Shown here in pieces: positions 1-8,649 of a stretch of 64,000 nt of DNA (within the stretch, counting starts at the first letter, position 1; every line of letters begins with the position of its first letter). Where the stretch lies: NCBI GenBank assembly GCA_017471925.1, contig JAFURM010000014.1, positions 1-64,000 on the forward strand. Reading direction: 5' to 3'. This DNA is from Bacteroides sp. (GTDB lineage: Bacteria > Bacteroidota > Bacteroidia > Bacteroidales > Bacteroidaceae). The position numbers were made by a program, and so were the translations under genes. The notes beneath the pieces were generated by a model that saw nothing but the letters and a program-made list of their open reading frames with translations, was not told the DNA's origin and did no database searches.

Positions 1-46
1 CACGCCGATGGTACTGCGTAACAGTGGGAGAGTAGGTAGCCGCCGT
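1..46 (+). rRNA. rrf: 3' end of 5S rRNA (partial)
   Basis: The first bases match the conserved 3' part of bacterial 5S rRNA, including the GTGGGAGAGTAGGT stretch followed by GCCGCC. Only the tail is present; the rest of the rRNA operon lies outside the window. A rho-independent terminator follows directly, as expected at the end of an rrn operon. Confidence 0.85.
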
Positions 47-61
47 CTTTTTTCTTTCCTC

Positions 62-104
62 AGGGAGCTTTCCGCCGAAAGGCAGGGAGGCTCCCTCTTT
101 TTTT
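62..104 (+). terminator. Rho-independent terminator of the rRNA operon
   Basis: Arms AGGGAGC (62-68) and GCTCCCT (90-96) enclose a second short CC/GG stem and are followed by a run of T. The site directly follows the 5S rRNA. Confidence 0.8.
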
Positions 105-264
105 GTCGCACGGAATCGGGCGCACGGGATTACACGGGATTGATAGAAAAATTGCACGAATTTCAAAACGGATTCTAAAACCAAATGGCGTTTGGGGCTG
201 TTTCTATAGTTGAATAACATCGACCAATTAATCATTCAATAACTAACAACTAAATTATTCGATT

Positions 265-1077
265 ATGGAAGCGATTCAGAAGAAAGCCTTTATCTTTAAG
301 GGCATTAAATCCGCAGGCTGGGTTATTGCCGTTTGTTTTATTGTTGCCGTATTGTTTTTCCAGTTTGTGCTGGGCAATCCCTCTAATTTTGTGAATAATG
401 ACCCCAACAATCATCCGTTGCCGGGTAATTTCCTGGGGACCATCTACAAGGGAGGATTCATTGTGCCTGTGATTCAGACCTTGTTGCTGACGGTCATTGC
501 GTTGAGCGTTGAACGTTATATGGCTATCCGTTCGGCGTTTGGTAAGGGGACGCTGACCAAATTCGTGGCGGCGGTCAAGGCTGCTTTGGCTGTCGGTGAC
601 ATGAAGAAGGCGCAGGAACTCTGTGACCAGCAGCGTGGTTCCGTGGCCAATGTGGTGAATGCCACTCTGAAGAAATATGCCGAGATGGAGCGCGACGTGA
701 ATCTGGAGAAGGAGCAGAAGGTCATTGCCATTCAGAAAGAACAGGAGGAAGCCACCGCCCTGGAGCTGCCCATGATGCAGGAGAACCTGCCCATCATCGC
801 GACGATTACCACGCTGGGCACCTTGATGGGGCTGTTGGGTACGGTTATCGGCATGATTCGTTCATTCGCAGCTTTGGCAGCCGGTGGCTCGGCCGACTCC
901 ATGGCTTTGTCACAAGGCATCTCGGAGGCCTTGATCAATACGGCATTCGGCATCCTTACCGGTGCGCTGGCCGTTATCTCCTATAATTATTACACCAACA
1001 AGATTGACAAACTGACTTATTGCATTGACGAAGTCGGCTTCTCGATTGTGCAGACCTTTGCCGCCACCCATAAGTAA
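265..1077 (+). CDS. exbB: MotA/TolQ/ExbB proton channel family protein
   Basis: This 270-residue inner-membrane protein has an N-terminal membrane segment (about residues 18-36), a second near 65-85 and a C-terminal pair around 175-245. The Gly-rich pattern GTLMGLLGTVIGMI is typical of TolQ/ExbB proteins. Such proteins form the pentameric proton channel that powers TonB-dependent outer-membrane transport. Two ExbD-type genes and a TonB gene follow on the same strand with gaps of about 40-60 bases, so this is very probably the first gene of a TonB energising operon. Whether it serves TonB, Tol or another periplasm-spanning system is inferred only from the neighbouring TonB gene. Confidence 0.9.
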   Translation: MEAIQKKAFIFKGIKSAGWVIAVCFIVAVLFFQFVLGNPSNFVNNDPNNHPLPGNFLGTIYKGGFIVPVIQTLLLTVIALSVERYMAIRSAFGKGTLTKFVAAVKAALAVGDMKKAQELCDQQRGSVANVVNATLKKYAEMERDVNLEKEQKVIAIQKEQEEATALELPMMQENLPIIATITTLGTLMGLLGTVIGMIRSFAALAAGGSADSMALSQGISEALINTAFGILTGALAVISYNYYTNKIDKLTYCIDEVGFSIVQTFAATHK

Positions 1078-1134
1078 CTCCTGTGGGGATGAATGGTATG
1101 TGAGGAAAAGTCTAACTTTATCATATAGCGTATT

Positions 1135-1740
1135 ATGGGACGAGCAACAATCAAGAAGAAGAGTACATTCATAGACATGACGGCCATGAGTGACGTGACG
1201 GTATTGCTGCTGACATTCTTCATGCTGACGTCAACGTTTGTGAAGAAGGAGCCGGTGCAGGTGACTACTCCCTCTTCGGTTTCGGAAATCAAGATACCGG
1301 AGACCGACATCCTTCAGATATTGGTGAATCCGGAAGGGCGTGTGTTCATGAGCATGGACAGGCAGGGCGACCTCCTTGCCGTGCTGGAAGCGATGGGGAA
1401 GGAGTATGGCGTGAGTTTCACCACCGAGGAGATGAAAGCCTTCTCGCTGACCCCCACTTTCGGCGTGCCGATGCAGCGCATGAAGGCTTTCCTGGCCTTG
1501 CCGCAGGAGAAGCAGGAGGCCGTACTGAAGCAAGAGGGCATCCCCACCGACAGCGTGGACAACCAGTTCAAGTCGTGGATGAGGAATGCGCGTGCCGTGA
1601 ACAAGGAGCTGCGCATAGCCATCAAGGCCGATGCCCAGACACCCTATGCAGTCATCAAGAGTGTGATGAATTCGCTACGCGACCTGCGCGAGAACCGCTA
1701 CAACCTGATTACCTCTCTGAAGACGGTGTCCGAAAACTGA
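1135..1740 (+). CDS. exbD: ExbD/TolR family biopolymer transport protein (first copy)
   Basis: The protein has 201 residues, with a short basic cytoplasmic start, the FIDMTAMSDVTVLLLTFFML segment that carries the ExbD membrane helix and its Asp, and a periplasmic domain. ExbD works with ExbB to convert proton flow into movement of TonB. The periplasmic part is longer than in proteobacterial ExbD (about 140 residues), as is common in Bacteroidetes. It sits between the ExbB gene and a second ExbD gene. Confidence 0.88.
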   Translation: MGRATIKKKSTFIDMTAMSDVTVLLLTFFMLTSTFVKKEPVQVTTPSSVSEIKIPETDILQILVNPEGRVFMSMDRQGDLLAVLEAMGKEYGVSFTTEEMKAFSLTPTFGVPMQRMKAFLALPQEKQEAVLKQEGIPTDSVDNQFKSWMRNARAVNKELRIAIKADAQTPYAVIKSVMNSLRDLRENRYNLITSLKTVSEN

Positions 1741-1779
1741 CACTGCAGGACAGAAGACGAACCTAAAACCAGAAGACTT

Positions 1780-2433
1780 ATGGCAGAGATACAAGAGAAC
1801 GGCAATGGCCGGCACGGCCGTAGAGACAGACAGAAGAAGATGCCGGTGCGCGTGGACTTTACCCCCATGGTGGACATGAACATGCTGCTCATAACCTTCT
1901 TCATGCTCTGTACCACGCTGAGCAAACCCCAGACCATGGAAATCAGCATGCCGAGCAATGACAAGAACATCACCGAAGAGCAGCAGAGCAAGGTGAAAGC
2001 CTCGCAAGCCATCACCCTGTTATTGGACGGCGGGGACAAACTCTATTATTATGAGGGCGAGCCCGACTACAAGAACTATGCTTCGCTCAAGGAGAGCAGC
2101 TATGCCAGCGACGGCCTGCGCTCCATGCTGCTGGCCCGCAACCGGGCGGCCGTGAGCGAAGTGAACCGCCTGAAGCAGCAGAAGCGTGACCTGCAGATTA
2201 CGGACGAAGAGTACTCCAAGCGTCTGTCGGAGATAAAGAGCGGCAAGGAGACTCCCACGGTGATTATCAAGGTGACCGACGACGCCTCCTACCGCAACCT
2301 CATTGACGCTTTGGACGAGATGCAGATGTGCCATATCGGGAAATATGTGATTGCCGACATGGTCGAGGCCGATGAATTTCTGATGCAGAACTATGACGCC
2401 AAGGGGGCCTTGTCGCAGAACCTGGCCGACTGA
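1780..2433 (+). CDS. exbD: ExbD/TolR family biopolymer transport protein (second copy)
   Basis: This 217-residue paralogue of the previous gene has a basic, Arg-rich N terminus, then the RVDFTPMVDMNMLLITFFML helix with the conserved Asp, then a lysine-rich periplasmic domain. Two different ExbD subunits next to one ExbB and one TonB suggest a mixed ExbD complex, a layout seen often in Bacteroidetes. The gap to the following TonB gene is 52 bases. Confidence 0.88.
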   Translation: MAEIQENGNGRHGRRDRQKKMPVRVDFTPMVDMNMLLITFFMLCTTLSKPQTMEISMPSNDKNITEEQQSKVKASQAITLLLDGGDKLYYYEGEPDYKNYASLKESSYASDGLRSMLLARNRAAVSEVNRLKQQKRDLQITDEEYSKRLSEIKSGKETPTVIIKVTDDASYRNLIDALDEMQMCHIGKYVIADMVEADEFLMQNYDAKGALSQNLAD

Positions 2434-2485
2434 CCGGCCGTGCATCCTTTCCGTGCGTCGGTTTATTCCCCATTTAAAACCCTGA

Positions 2486-3301
2486 ATGTTTATGTCCAAG
2501 ATAGATTTGACATCTGCCGAATGGCGTGCGCTGATATTCGATGGCCGCAATTTGGCTTATGGCGCCTGCCGCTTGCGCCAGACGGCTCCCCGTCGTCACC
2601 TGATTGCCCTCCTTGTCGTGCTGTGTGTGGCTGCGGTCGGTGCGGCTATGCCGGCTTTGATTCGCCTGACGACCCCTGAAGCCAAGGAAGTGATGACCGA
2701 AGTGACCGTGCTCTCCCAGCTGGAGATGCCCGAAGTGAAGCAAGAAGAGATGAAACGGGTGGAACCGGTGGCTCCACCACCGCCTGCCCTGAAAAGCTCC
2801 ATCAAGTTCACCGCTCCCGTCATCAAGAAGGACGAGGAGGTGCATGAAGAGGATGAAATCAAGAGTCAGGAAGAACTGACCCAGACCAAAGTGGCCATCT
2901 CCATTGCCGACGTGAAGGGCAATGACGAGGAACATGGGGTGGACATCGCCGACCTGAAGCAGGTGGTGGTGCAGGCTCCGGTGGAGGAGGTGTTCGACAT
3001 GGTGGAGCAGATGCCCCAGTTCCCGGGCGGCACGGCAGAGCTGATGAAGTTCATCGGCGAGAACCTGAAGTACCCCACGATTGCCCAAGAGAATGGCATA
3101 CAGGGACGTGCCGTCTGCCAGTTCGTGGTGGGCAAGGACGGGAAGGTGCGCGATGCCAAAGTGGTGAAGGGCCTTGACCCGCACTGCGACAAGGAGGCCC
3201 TCCGTGTCATCCTCGCCCTGCCCCGATGGATTCCCGGCAAGCAGAACGGACGTCCCGTGTCGGTGAAGTTCACGGTGCCCATCACCTTCCGTCTGCAGTG
3301 A
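2486..3301 (+). CDS. tonB: TonB family energy transducer
   Basis: The protein has 271 residues. A cytoplasmic stretch of about 45 residues precedes a membrane helix (LIALLVVLCVAAVGAAM). A periplasmic linker rich in Glu, Lys and Pro (VAPPPPAL) leads to a C-terminal TonB domain with the FPGG..ELMKFIGENLKYP and FVVGKDGKV patterns. TonB carries proton-motive energy to outer-membrane receptors, such as SusC-type transporters. It completes the ExbB-ExbD-ExbD-TonB set. A second ATG two codons in (2492) is an equally possible start. Confidence 0.92.
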   Translation: MFMSKIDLTSAEWRALIFDGRNLAYGACRLRQTAPRRHLIALLVVLCVAAVGAAMPALIRLTTPEAKEVMTEVTVLSQLEMPEVKQEEMKRVEPVAPPPPALKSSIKFTAPVIKKDEEVHEEDEIKSQEELTQTKVAISIADVKGNDEEHGVDIADLKQVVVQAPVEEVFDMVEQMPQFPGGTAELMKFIGENLKYPTIAQENGIQGRAVCQFVVGKDGKVRDAKVVKGLDPHCDKEALRVILALPRWIPGKQNGRPVSVKFTVPITFRLQ

Positions 3302-3333
3302 CCTCTCTTTTACGACCTAAAACCAGAACCGAT

Positions 3334-4794
3334 ATGAAAAGAATGATTCTTTCCGTCCTGTTTGCAGCGACTGTCCCGTTGCTCTCCGCCCAGGACGTAG
3401 CCTCCTCATGGCAACCGCAAGTGGAGGAGTGGAAACAACTGTTGGCCAATGACCCTGCCCGTGCCTTGGAAGAGGCCGACGAACTGCTGAAGGGCAAGAA
3501 CCGCAAGAACGTCCTTCTGCTCACGGCCGTGGCCAGGGCCTGCTTCGAGGCAGACCGTGACGATGATGCCCGGCACTACTTAGAGTTGGCCCGGAAGGCC
3601 GATGCCAAGTCGCCTGCCGTCTCGGTACTGGAGGGCGACATGGCCCTGAAGCGTCGCGACGTGGGACAGGCCTGCCAGCTCTATGAGCAGGCCATCTACT
3701 TCGACCCCGACTATAGCGAAGCCTACCTGAAGTATGCCCGTGCCTATCGTGCCGTCAGTCCCGACGAGGCCGTAGAGAAACTGTTACAGCTGAAGCAGCG
3801 TCGGCCCGACAACCTGGAGGCGACCCGCGAACTGGCCGCTGTCTATTATGCCGCCAACCGCTTTTCCGAAGCCGTGCAGACCTATTCCTCCTTTATCGAT
3901 ACCTCCGCAGCGACCGAGGACGACCTGCTGCAGTTTGCCTTCGCCCTCTTCCTGACCCACGATTTCGAGCGTTCCCTGCAGGTGGCCCGTCGGGGAGCGG
4001 ATGCCCATCCGCACCATGCCGCCTTCCATCGCCTGGTGATGTACAATGCCATCGACCTGAAACGCTATGCCGAGGCCGAGGAGGCCGCCCGCATGCTCTT
4101 CACCGCTTCGGACGGTGCGGAGCTGAGCTACTTAGACCATCGCTACTACGGTGCCCTGCTCACGGCCCGGCAACACTATGACCAGGCACTGGCGCAGTAT
4201 GCCCTGGCCCTGCAGAAAGAGCCGGCACGGACAGACGTGTGGTTAGACATCTCCCGCCTGCACGAACAGCGCGAGGAATATCCGCAAGCCATTGATGCCT
4301 ATGAACGCTATGTCTGCACCCTGCCGGCCGACCCTCCCGCTCCCGACCACCTCTTCCAGCTGGGGCGCCTCTGTTATGCTCACGGCACCACTCCCGATGC
4401 CGCCTTGCGCCGGTCCGACGGCACCCTTTCCCCCGACACCCTCTCTGCCGAGCAAAGTGCCGTCCTGCAACGGGCCGACTCACTCTTCCTGTTAGTGGCC
4501 GAACTGGTGCCCGACAGTCACCTGGGACTCCTGTGGCACGCCCGCACCCAGTCGGCCTTAGACCCCGAGACCTCATCCGGCAAAGCCAAGCCCCACTATG
4601 AAGCCCTGATTGCCCTGCTTCAGGACAAGGACGAACCCCGCTACCTGCCCCCGCTCATCGAGGCATACAGCTATCTGGGCTACTACTACCTGCTGCAGGA
4701 AGACTATCCCGCCTCCAGACACTACTGGCAGAAGATTCTGGAGCTGGACCCCGACAACACTACGGCCAATAAAGCCGTGGAAGGGCTGCCATAG
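3334..4794 (+). CDS. Exported tetratricopeptide repeat protein
   Basis: I take the ATG at 3334 because it gives a clean signal peptide (MKRMILSVLFAATVPLLSAQ) and follows the TonB stop by 32 bases; the frame is open further upstream but overlaps tonB. The 486-residue product is almost entirely TPR helices with repeated A..Y..ALxLxPxx patterns. This indicates a periplasmic protein-protein scaffold. Its place at the end of the TonB operon suggests it assists that complex or a TonB-dependent process, but the partner cannot be named from sequence. Confidence 0.82.
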   Translation: MKRMILSVLFAATVPLLSAQDVASSWQPQVEEWKQLLANDPARALEEADELLKGKNRKNVLLLTAVARACFEADRDDDARHYLELARKADAKSPAVSVLEGDMALKRRDVGQACQLYEQAIYFDPDYSEAYLKYARAYRAVSPDEAVEKLLQLKQRRPDNLEATRELAAVYYAANRFSEAVQTYSSFIDTSAATEDDLLQFAFALFLTHDFERSLQVARRGADAHPHHAAFHRLVMYNAIDLKRYAEAEEAARMLFTASDGAELSYLDHRYYGALLTARQHYDQALAQYALALQKEPARTDVWLDISRLHEQREEYPQAIDAYERYVCTLPADPPAPDHLFQLGRLCYAHGTTPDAALRRSDGTLSPDTLSAEQSAVLQRADSLFLLVAELVPDSHLGLLWHARTQSALDPETSSGKAKPHYEALIALLQDKDEPRYLPPLIEAYSYLGYYYLLQEDYPASRHYWQKILELDPDNTTANKAVEGLP

Positions 4795-4846
4795 CAGGCG
4801 TCTCGCGGCATTTTTGCACTTTTTTCTCATTTTTTTTGCTCCATCC

Positions 4847-4877
4847 TTTGCTTGTTTCAGGAAAAGCCTTACTTTTG
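4847..4877 (+). promoter_or_regulatory. Bacteroides-type promoter of the ABC operon
   Basis: TTTG at 4847-4850 and TACTTTTG at 4870-4877 are separated by 19 bases. This fits the Bacteroidetes primary sigma factor consensus (TTTG near -33, TAnnTTTG near -7). The start codon of the ATPase gene follows about 40 bases later. Confidence 0.75.
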
Positions 4878-4917
4878 CAGTGTATTAATCAACTAATACA
4901 CTAAAACAAATGTATCT

Positions 4918-5784
4918 ATGTTACAAGTAAAGAATCTATCATTTGCCTATCGTCGGGCCGGGAAGAAGGTCCTTGACGATTTCTCGCTCTCCTTAGAGCG
5001 TGGGCGGGTGTATGGCTTGCTGGGCCGTAACGGTGCCGGCAAGTCCACCTTGCTCTATCTGATGAGCGGCCTGCTCACTCCGCGCGAGGGTGCAGTGCTC
5101 TACGAGGGTGTGGACGTGCGTCGCCGTCTGCCCGTCACGTTGAACGACCTGTTCCTTGTGCCCGAGGAGTTCGAACTCCCCTCAGTCTCTCTCACCGCCT
5201 ATGTGGAGCTGAACGCTCCCTTCTACCCACGCTTCAGCCGGGAAGACATGGCGAACTACCTGCATCTCTTCGAACTGGACATGGACCTGCACCTGGGTGC
5301 CCTCTCCATGGGTCAGAAGAAGAAGGTCTACATGAGCTTTGCCTTGGCGGCCAACACCTCGTTGCTGCTGATGGACGAGCCTACCAACGGCCTGGACATT
5401 CCCGGTAAGAGCCAGTTCCGCAAGTTCATTGCCGGCGGCATGAACGACGGGCGGACCATTGTCATCTCCACCCATCAGGTGAGAGACATCGACCGTGTGC
5501 TGGACCACGTGCTGATGATGGACAACAGCCACGTGCTGCTGGATGCCTCGGTGAGCGAGATATGCCGCCGCCTCTATTTCACGGAGAGCGACGACCGCTT
5601 CCTGCTCGGGCAGGCCCTCCACGTGATACCCTCCGTGCAGGGCAACCTCCTGGTGCTGCCCAATCCGGACGGACGGGAGAGCGAGATAAACCTTGAACTG
5701 CTCTTCGGTGCCGTGCAGGCCCGTCCCCAGGAGATTGCAGCCATGTTCCACCCCTTAAACCGAGAAAGCCATGAAAATGAGTGA
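4918..5784 (+). CDS. ABC transporter ATP-binding protein
   Basis: The 288-residue ATPase subunit has a Walker A (GRNGAGKS, about residue 37), a signature LSMGQKKKVYMS (about 126), a Walker B LLLMDEPTNGLD (about 145) and the switch His in ISTHQ. About 90 extra residues follow the nucleotide-binding fold. Its stop overlaps the start of the membrane-protein gene by 14 bases, and a YtrA-type GntR regulator follows, so it belongs to a self-regulated ABC-2-like exporter. The substrate is unknown; related YtrA-controlled systems often respond to envelope stress or peptide antibiotics. Confidence 0.88.
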   Translation: MLQVKNLSFAYRRAGKKVLDDFSLSLERGRVYGLLGRNGAGKSTLLYLMSGLLTPREGAVLYEGVDVRRRLPVTLNDLFLVPEEFELPSVSLTAYVELNAPFYPRFSREDMANYLHLFELDMDLHLGALSMGQKKKVYMSFALAANTSLLLMDEPTNGLDIPGKSQFRKFIAGGMNDGRTIVISTHQVRDIDRVLDHVLMMDNSHVLLDASVSEICRRLYFTESDDRFLLGQALHVIPSVQGNLLVLPNPDGRESEINLELLFGAVQARPQEIAAMFHPLNRESHENE

Positions 5785-6619
5785 ATGCTTCTTCAGTATG
5801 CCGCGTTTTGTCCACCTGTGTCGCAAGGAGATGGTGGAGAACTGGAAAAAGCTGGTGTTGCGGTTAGTCATGATATATGGCGTGATGACCATCTCCTTCC
5901 TGTGGTTCTGTTCCTGTGAGTACAACGGCGATCCGGCCTCTTCTTATTGGAAGGACCGCCTAGCCGATCCCTTCTTTGACTTCGGTGCCTCGATGTTCTA
6001 CGTCTACTGGCTGGCCTTCGGCGCTCTCAGCGCCTCCCTCTTCATGGAGGGAATGAAGAGCAAGACCGGCCGCACGCGTCTGTTGCTCACGCCGTGCACC
6101 ACCTTCGAGAAGTTCTTTGTGCGCTGGGTCATCTACATTCCCGCCTTCCTGGTGGCCTACCTGATACTCTTCCGGCTGGCCGACTGGACGCGCCTGCTCG
6201 TGATGAAGCCCTTCTTCCCCTGGGCCGGGCAGATAGCTCCTGTCTCTTTCCCCGCTGTGCTGGGATTCACGGTAGACATTTCGCGACGTCTCGAGTGGCT
6301 CAACCTGCTGATGATGCTGGGCGGTTACTTCTTCATGCAGTCCTTCTTCGTGTTGGGCAGTGTGCTGTGGCCCCGTCGCTCCTTTGTCAAGACCTTTGCC
6401 GCACTGATACTCCTCGGACTTGTCGTTACGATGGTGGTGGCATGGGCCTGTGGGGCGTTCATCCCCGATGACGGTTCTGTGCCCGACTCCTACTTTGCGA
6501 ACTGGAGCGAAGCGGGCGTAAAGCTGCTCGCTTCGTTCCTCCTCTCCTGTGCGACCCTCTTCAACTGGGCGTTGGCCTATTTCCGCTTCCGCGAAAGTGA
6601 AATCATTAACCGCTGGTAG
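5771..6619 (+). CDS. ABC transporter membrane subunit
   Basis: The 282-residue protein has six likely membrane segments and no other recognisable domain. The gene overlaps the ATPase gene, which implies coupled translation, and is followed three bases later by the GntR gene. The position and topology identify it as the permease of the same ABC-2-type system. The start may be the second Met two codons in (5777). Confidence 0.75.
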   Translation: MKMSECFFSMPRFVHLCRKEMVENWKKLVLRLVMIYGVMTISFLWFCSCEYNGDPASSYWKDRLADPFFDFGASMFYVYWLAFGALSASLFMEGMKSKTGRTRLLLTPCTTFEKFFVRWVIYIPAFLVAYLILFRLADWTRLLVMKPFFPWAGQIAPVSFPAVLGFTVDISRRLEWLNLLMMLGGYFFMQSFFVLGSVLWPRRSFVKTFAALILLGLVVTMVVAWACGAFIPDDGSVPDSYFANWSEAGVKLLASFLLSCATLFNWALAYFRFRESEIINRW

Positions 6620-6622
6620 CCT

Positions 6623-7012
6623 ATGGACTTCAAGGACAACAAGACCATCTATCTGCAGATAGCCGACCGCATCTGCGACGAGATACTCCTGGGTCGCTAT
6701 GCCGAGGAGGCCCGCATCCCTTCCGTGCGCGAGTATGCCGCCTTGGTGGAGGTGAATGCCAATACCGTGATGCGCTCCTACGACCACCTGCAGAGCCGGG
6801 AGGTCATCTATAACAAGCGGGGCATCGGCTATTTCGTCTCCCCGGGTGCCGCCGACCTGATTCGCTCGCTGCGCAGGGAACGCTTCCTGCACGAAGAGGC
6901 AGACTACTTCTATCGCCAGCTCTTCACCCTCAACGTCTCTCCCGAGGAACTGGCCGGCATGTATCGTGACTATATCAAGAACCAAACAACAACAGAACAT
7001 CCCGAATCATGA
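6623..7012 (+). CDS. GntR family regulator, YtrA subfamily
   Basis: The 129-residue protein has a winged helix-turn-helix (IPSVREYAALVEVNANTV is the recognition part) and only a short C-terminal tail of about 50 residues. Such a short effector region marks the YtrA subgroup, which usually sits with and represses its own ABC transporter operon. It lies between the permease gene and an overlapping membrane-protein gene. The operator was not identified. Confidence 0.88.
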   Translation: MDFKDNKTIYLQIADRICDEILLGRYAEEARIPSVREYAALVEVNANTVMRSYDHLQSREVIYNKRGIGYFVSPGAADLIRSLRRERFLHEEADYFYRQLFTLNVSPEELAGMYRDYIKNQTTTEHPES

Positions 7013-7854
7013 AACGAACTACCTATATACTGATAGCTATGCTGGCAGGCACCTTGCTCCTGCCGGTAGCCATTGTTTTCTATATCTCCACGCTCTTTGT
7101 CCCTCAGGGAAGCCTGCTCTTTCAGGTGGACGGAGAGATGAAGAGCATCCCCCTGCCGTGCTGCGCGTATCTGCGTGTCACGACTTCCGCCCCCGAGGAC
7201 GAGGGTGGGCAGGAAGTGCTGCCCCATTCCCGTTACGCTCCCCAACTCTTCAAGTTCCAGAACCAGACACTGACCGTTTGCGAGGCCGCCGCCGGACAGG
7301 AGCAGCCCACACTGACGCTTGCGGCCGGGATGGAACGCTTCGTGACGCTGAGCCAACAGGGCGATACGGCCGTCGTCAGCTTCAACTTTCCCGACGGGCA
7401 GATTCCCGAGAAACTTCGCGGCAAGAGGCCGCTGCAGGTGCAGTCGGCTGCCATGACGCTGGCCGTTCCGCGTGAGGTGAAGGGCCTGGACCTCTTCATC
7501 GCGAGCCTGGAGACCTCCCTCAACGGGCTGGAGCGCGACTCCTTCTCCCTCCGTTCCTACTGCACGGTGCATGTGAAGGCGTGCCGTTTCCACTCCTTCA
7601 CTCCGAAGGCATGGCAGTGCGGAGTGTACCTGGAGAGCGGTGCGGTCACGAACCTCTACGTAGACCTTGACGACTGCTATGATTGGAGGGTGGAAAGCGA
7701 CTTTACCATCGACACCGAGTATCTCACGGGCACGAGGAGGCACTATTGTACGCTGTCGCCCGGCGAGTGTCGCCGCGTGGTGTGGACACCCAAGAGTCCG
7801 GACGGCAAGTTGGAAGTGAAGCTGAATCAGCCCGCCGAACTTCTGCTGAAGTAA
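7009..7854 (+). CDS. Membrane-anchored protein of unknown function
   Basis: The 281-residue product has one N-terminal hydrophobic segment (about residues 6-28) followed by a soluble, mostly beta-predicted exported domain with five or six scattered Cys. I do not recognise the family. It overlaps the regulator gene by four bases (ATGA), so it is the last gene of the ABC operon and probably functions with the transporter. A strong hairpin follows the stop codon. Confidence 0.6.
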   Translation: MKRTTYILIAMLAGTLLLPVAIVFYISTLFVPQGSLLFQVDGEMKSIPLPCCAYLRVTTSAPEDEGGQEVLPHSRYAPQLFKFQNQTLTVCEAAAGQEQPTLTLAAGMERFVTLSQQGDTAVVSFNFPDGQIPEKLRGKRPLQVQSAAMTLAVPREVKGLDLFIASLETSLNGLERDSFSLRSYCTVHVKACRFHSFTPKAWQCGVYLESGAVTNLYVDLDDCYDWRVESDFTIDTEYLTGTRRHYCTLSPGECRRVVWTPKSPDGKLEVKLNQPAELLLK

Positions 7855-7859
7855 TCCTT

Positions 7860-7887
7860 CCGCCCTTGCACAAGCAGGCAAGGGCGG
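7860..7887 (+). terminator. Hairpin after the ABC operon
   Basis: Perfect 10-bp arms CCGCCCTTGC (7860-7869) and GCAAGGGCGG (7878-7887) directly follow the last stop codon of the operon. No T run follows, so it may act as an RNA-stabilising end rather than a classic terminator. Confidence 0.55.
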
Positions 7888-7900
7888 GAGTGTGTATAAT

Positions 7901-8051
7901 GCGAAGGTAGCGTGTCATCAATCGAATCATTGACATCTTAGGCACGGATTACACGGATAAACGCGGATTATTTATGCCCGGCGTTTATAATCCAACTGTG
8001 AAAATCCGTGTAATCCGTGTCTAAATTCAATATCTGACACGCTACCTTCGC
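7901..8051. repeat. Nested palindromic element
   Basis: The outer perfect 17-bp inverted repeat is GCGAAGGTAGCGTGTCA (7901-7917) with its complement at 8035-8051. Inside it lies a second inverted repeat of the CACGGATTACACGGAT type (7940-7958 and 8004-8022). The inner sequence recurs elsewhere in the window (19678, 36890, 46373), so the element looks like a boxed copy of a dispersed repeat. Confidence 0.8.
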
Positions 8052-8054
8052 GTA

Positions 8055-8149
8055 TATACGCATCACCTTTTGCGTTATACGGGCATTGCCTTTTACGTCA
8101 TACAGGCATTACCCTTTACGTTATACAGGCATTGCCCTTTGCGCTATAC
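8055..8149. repeat. Tandem array, about 23-bp unit, four copies
   Basis: Units begin with TATAC or CATAC at 8055, 8076, 8099 and 8122, and a partial unit starts at 8145. The consensus is roughly TATACAGGCATTGCCCTTTA followed by CGT. The last three intervals are 23 bases. No gene reads through it. Its function is unknown. Confidence 0.75.
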
Positions 8150-8237
8150 TTGCTCCCTCTTGTACTTGAGGATTTGTTAATCATTTGATTATTAGCGGTT
8201 CCCTCCTTCCCTTTGCAAGACCCGTATAGACCCTTTG

Positions 8238-8339
8238 GACGAGACACGTGCGGTCCGTGGACGAGACATGTGTGGTCCACGGACGAAACATGTGCGGTCC
8301 ACGGACGAAACATGTCCGGTCAAAAGGCGAAACATATAG
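8238..8339. repeat. Tandem array, 22-bp unit, four and a half copies
   Basis: Units of the type GACGAAACATGTGCGGTCCA plus CG start at 8238, 8260, 8282 and 8304, and a partial unit starts near 8327. Each unit junction contains the palindrome GTCCACGGAC. Open frames across the array are by-products of the repetition, not genes. It lies about 90 bases from a different tandem array. Confidence 0.8.
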
Positions 8340-8396
8340 GTGGATTCGGCCCTCTTTGCTTCGCTTGCTTTGCCTGACCGCCTCACGCATAGATAC

Positions 8397-8424
8397 AAAA
8401 AAAGAACCGTCCTCGGACGGTTCT
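8397..8424 (-). terminator. Terminator of the initiator tRNA gene
   Basis: Read on the minus strand, AGAACCGTCC and GGACGGTTCT form a 10-bp stem followed by a run of T (plus-strand A run at 8397-8403). It lies just downstream of the tRNA on the same strand. Confidence 0.8.
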
Positions 8425-8436
8425 GCGCTTATTTAG

Positions 8437-8509
<73 letters not shown>

Positions 8510-8586
8510 ATGTTTCTCGTTTGCGAGTGCAAAGGTACGGCTTTCTTTTTAATCTGCAAATAATTTGCAGATAATTTTTCTATTTC

Positions 8587-8617
8587 TTGCTTGAATAAGT
8601 AAATTGTCTTACTTTTG
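8587..8617 (+). promoter_or_regulatory. Promoter of the TetR-fabG-rluA group
   Basis: TTG at 8587-8589 and TACTTTTG at 8610-8617 are 20 bases apart, matching the Bacteroidetes promoter pattern. The TetR start codon follows 32 bases later. Confidence 0.65.
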
Positions 8618-8649
8618 CTCACATATTTGAGTAATGTGCAATTTTACCT

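Noticed and set aside
8116..8398. Overlapping small frames on both strands with repeated RGPHM-type peptides
   Set aside because: They reflect the 22-bp tandem array and lack start-site signals.
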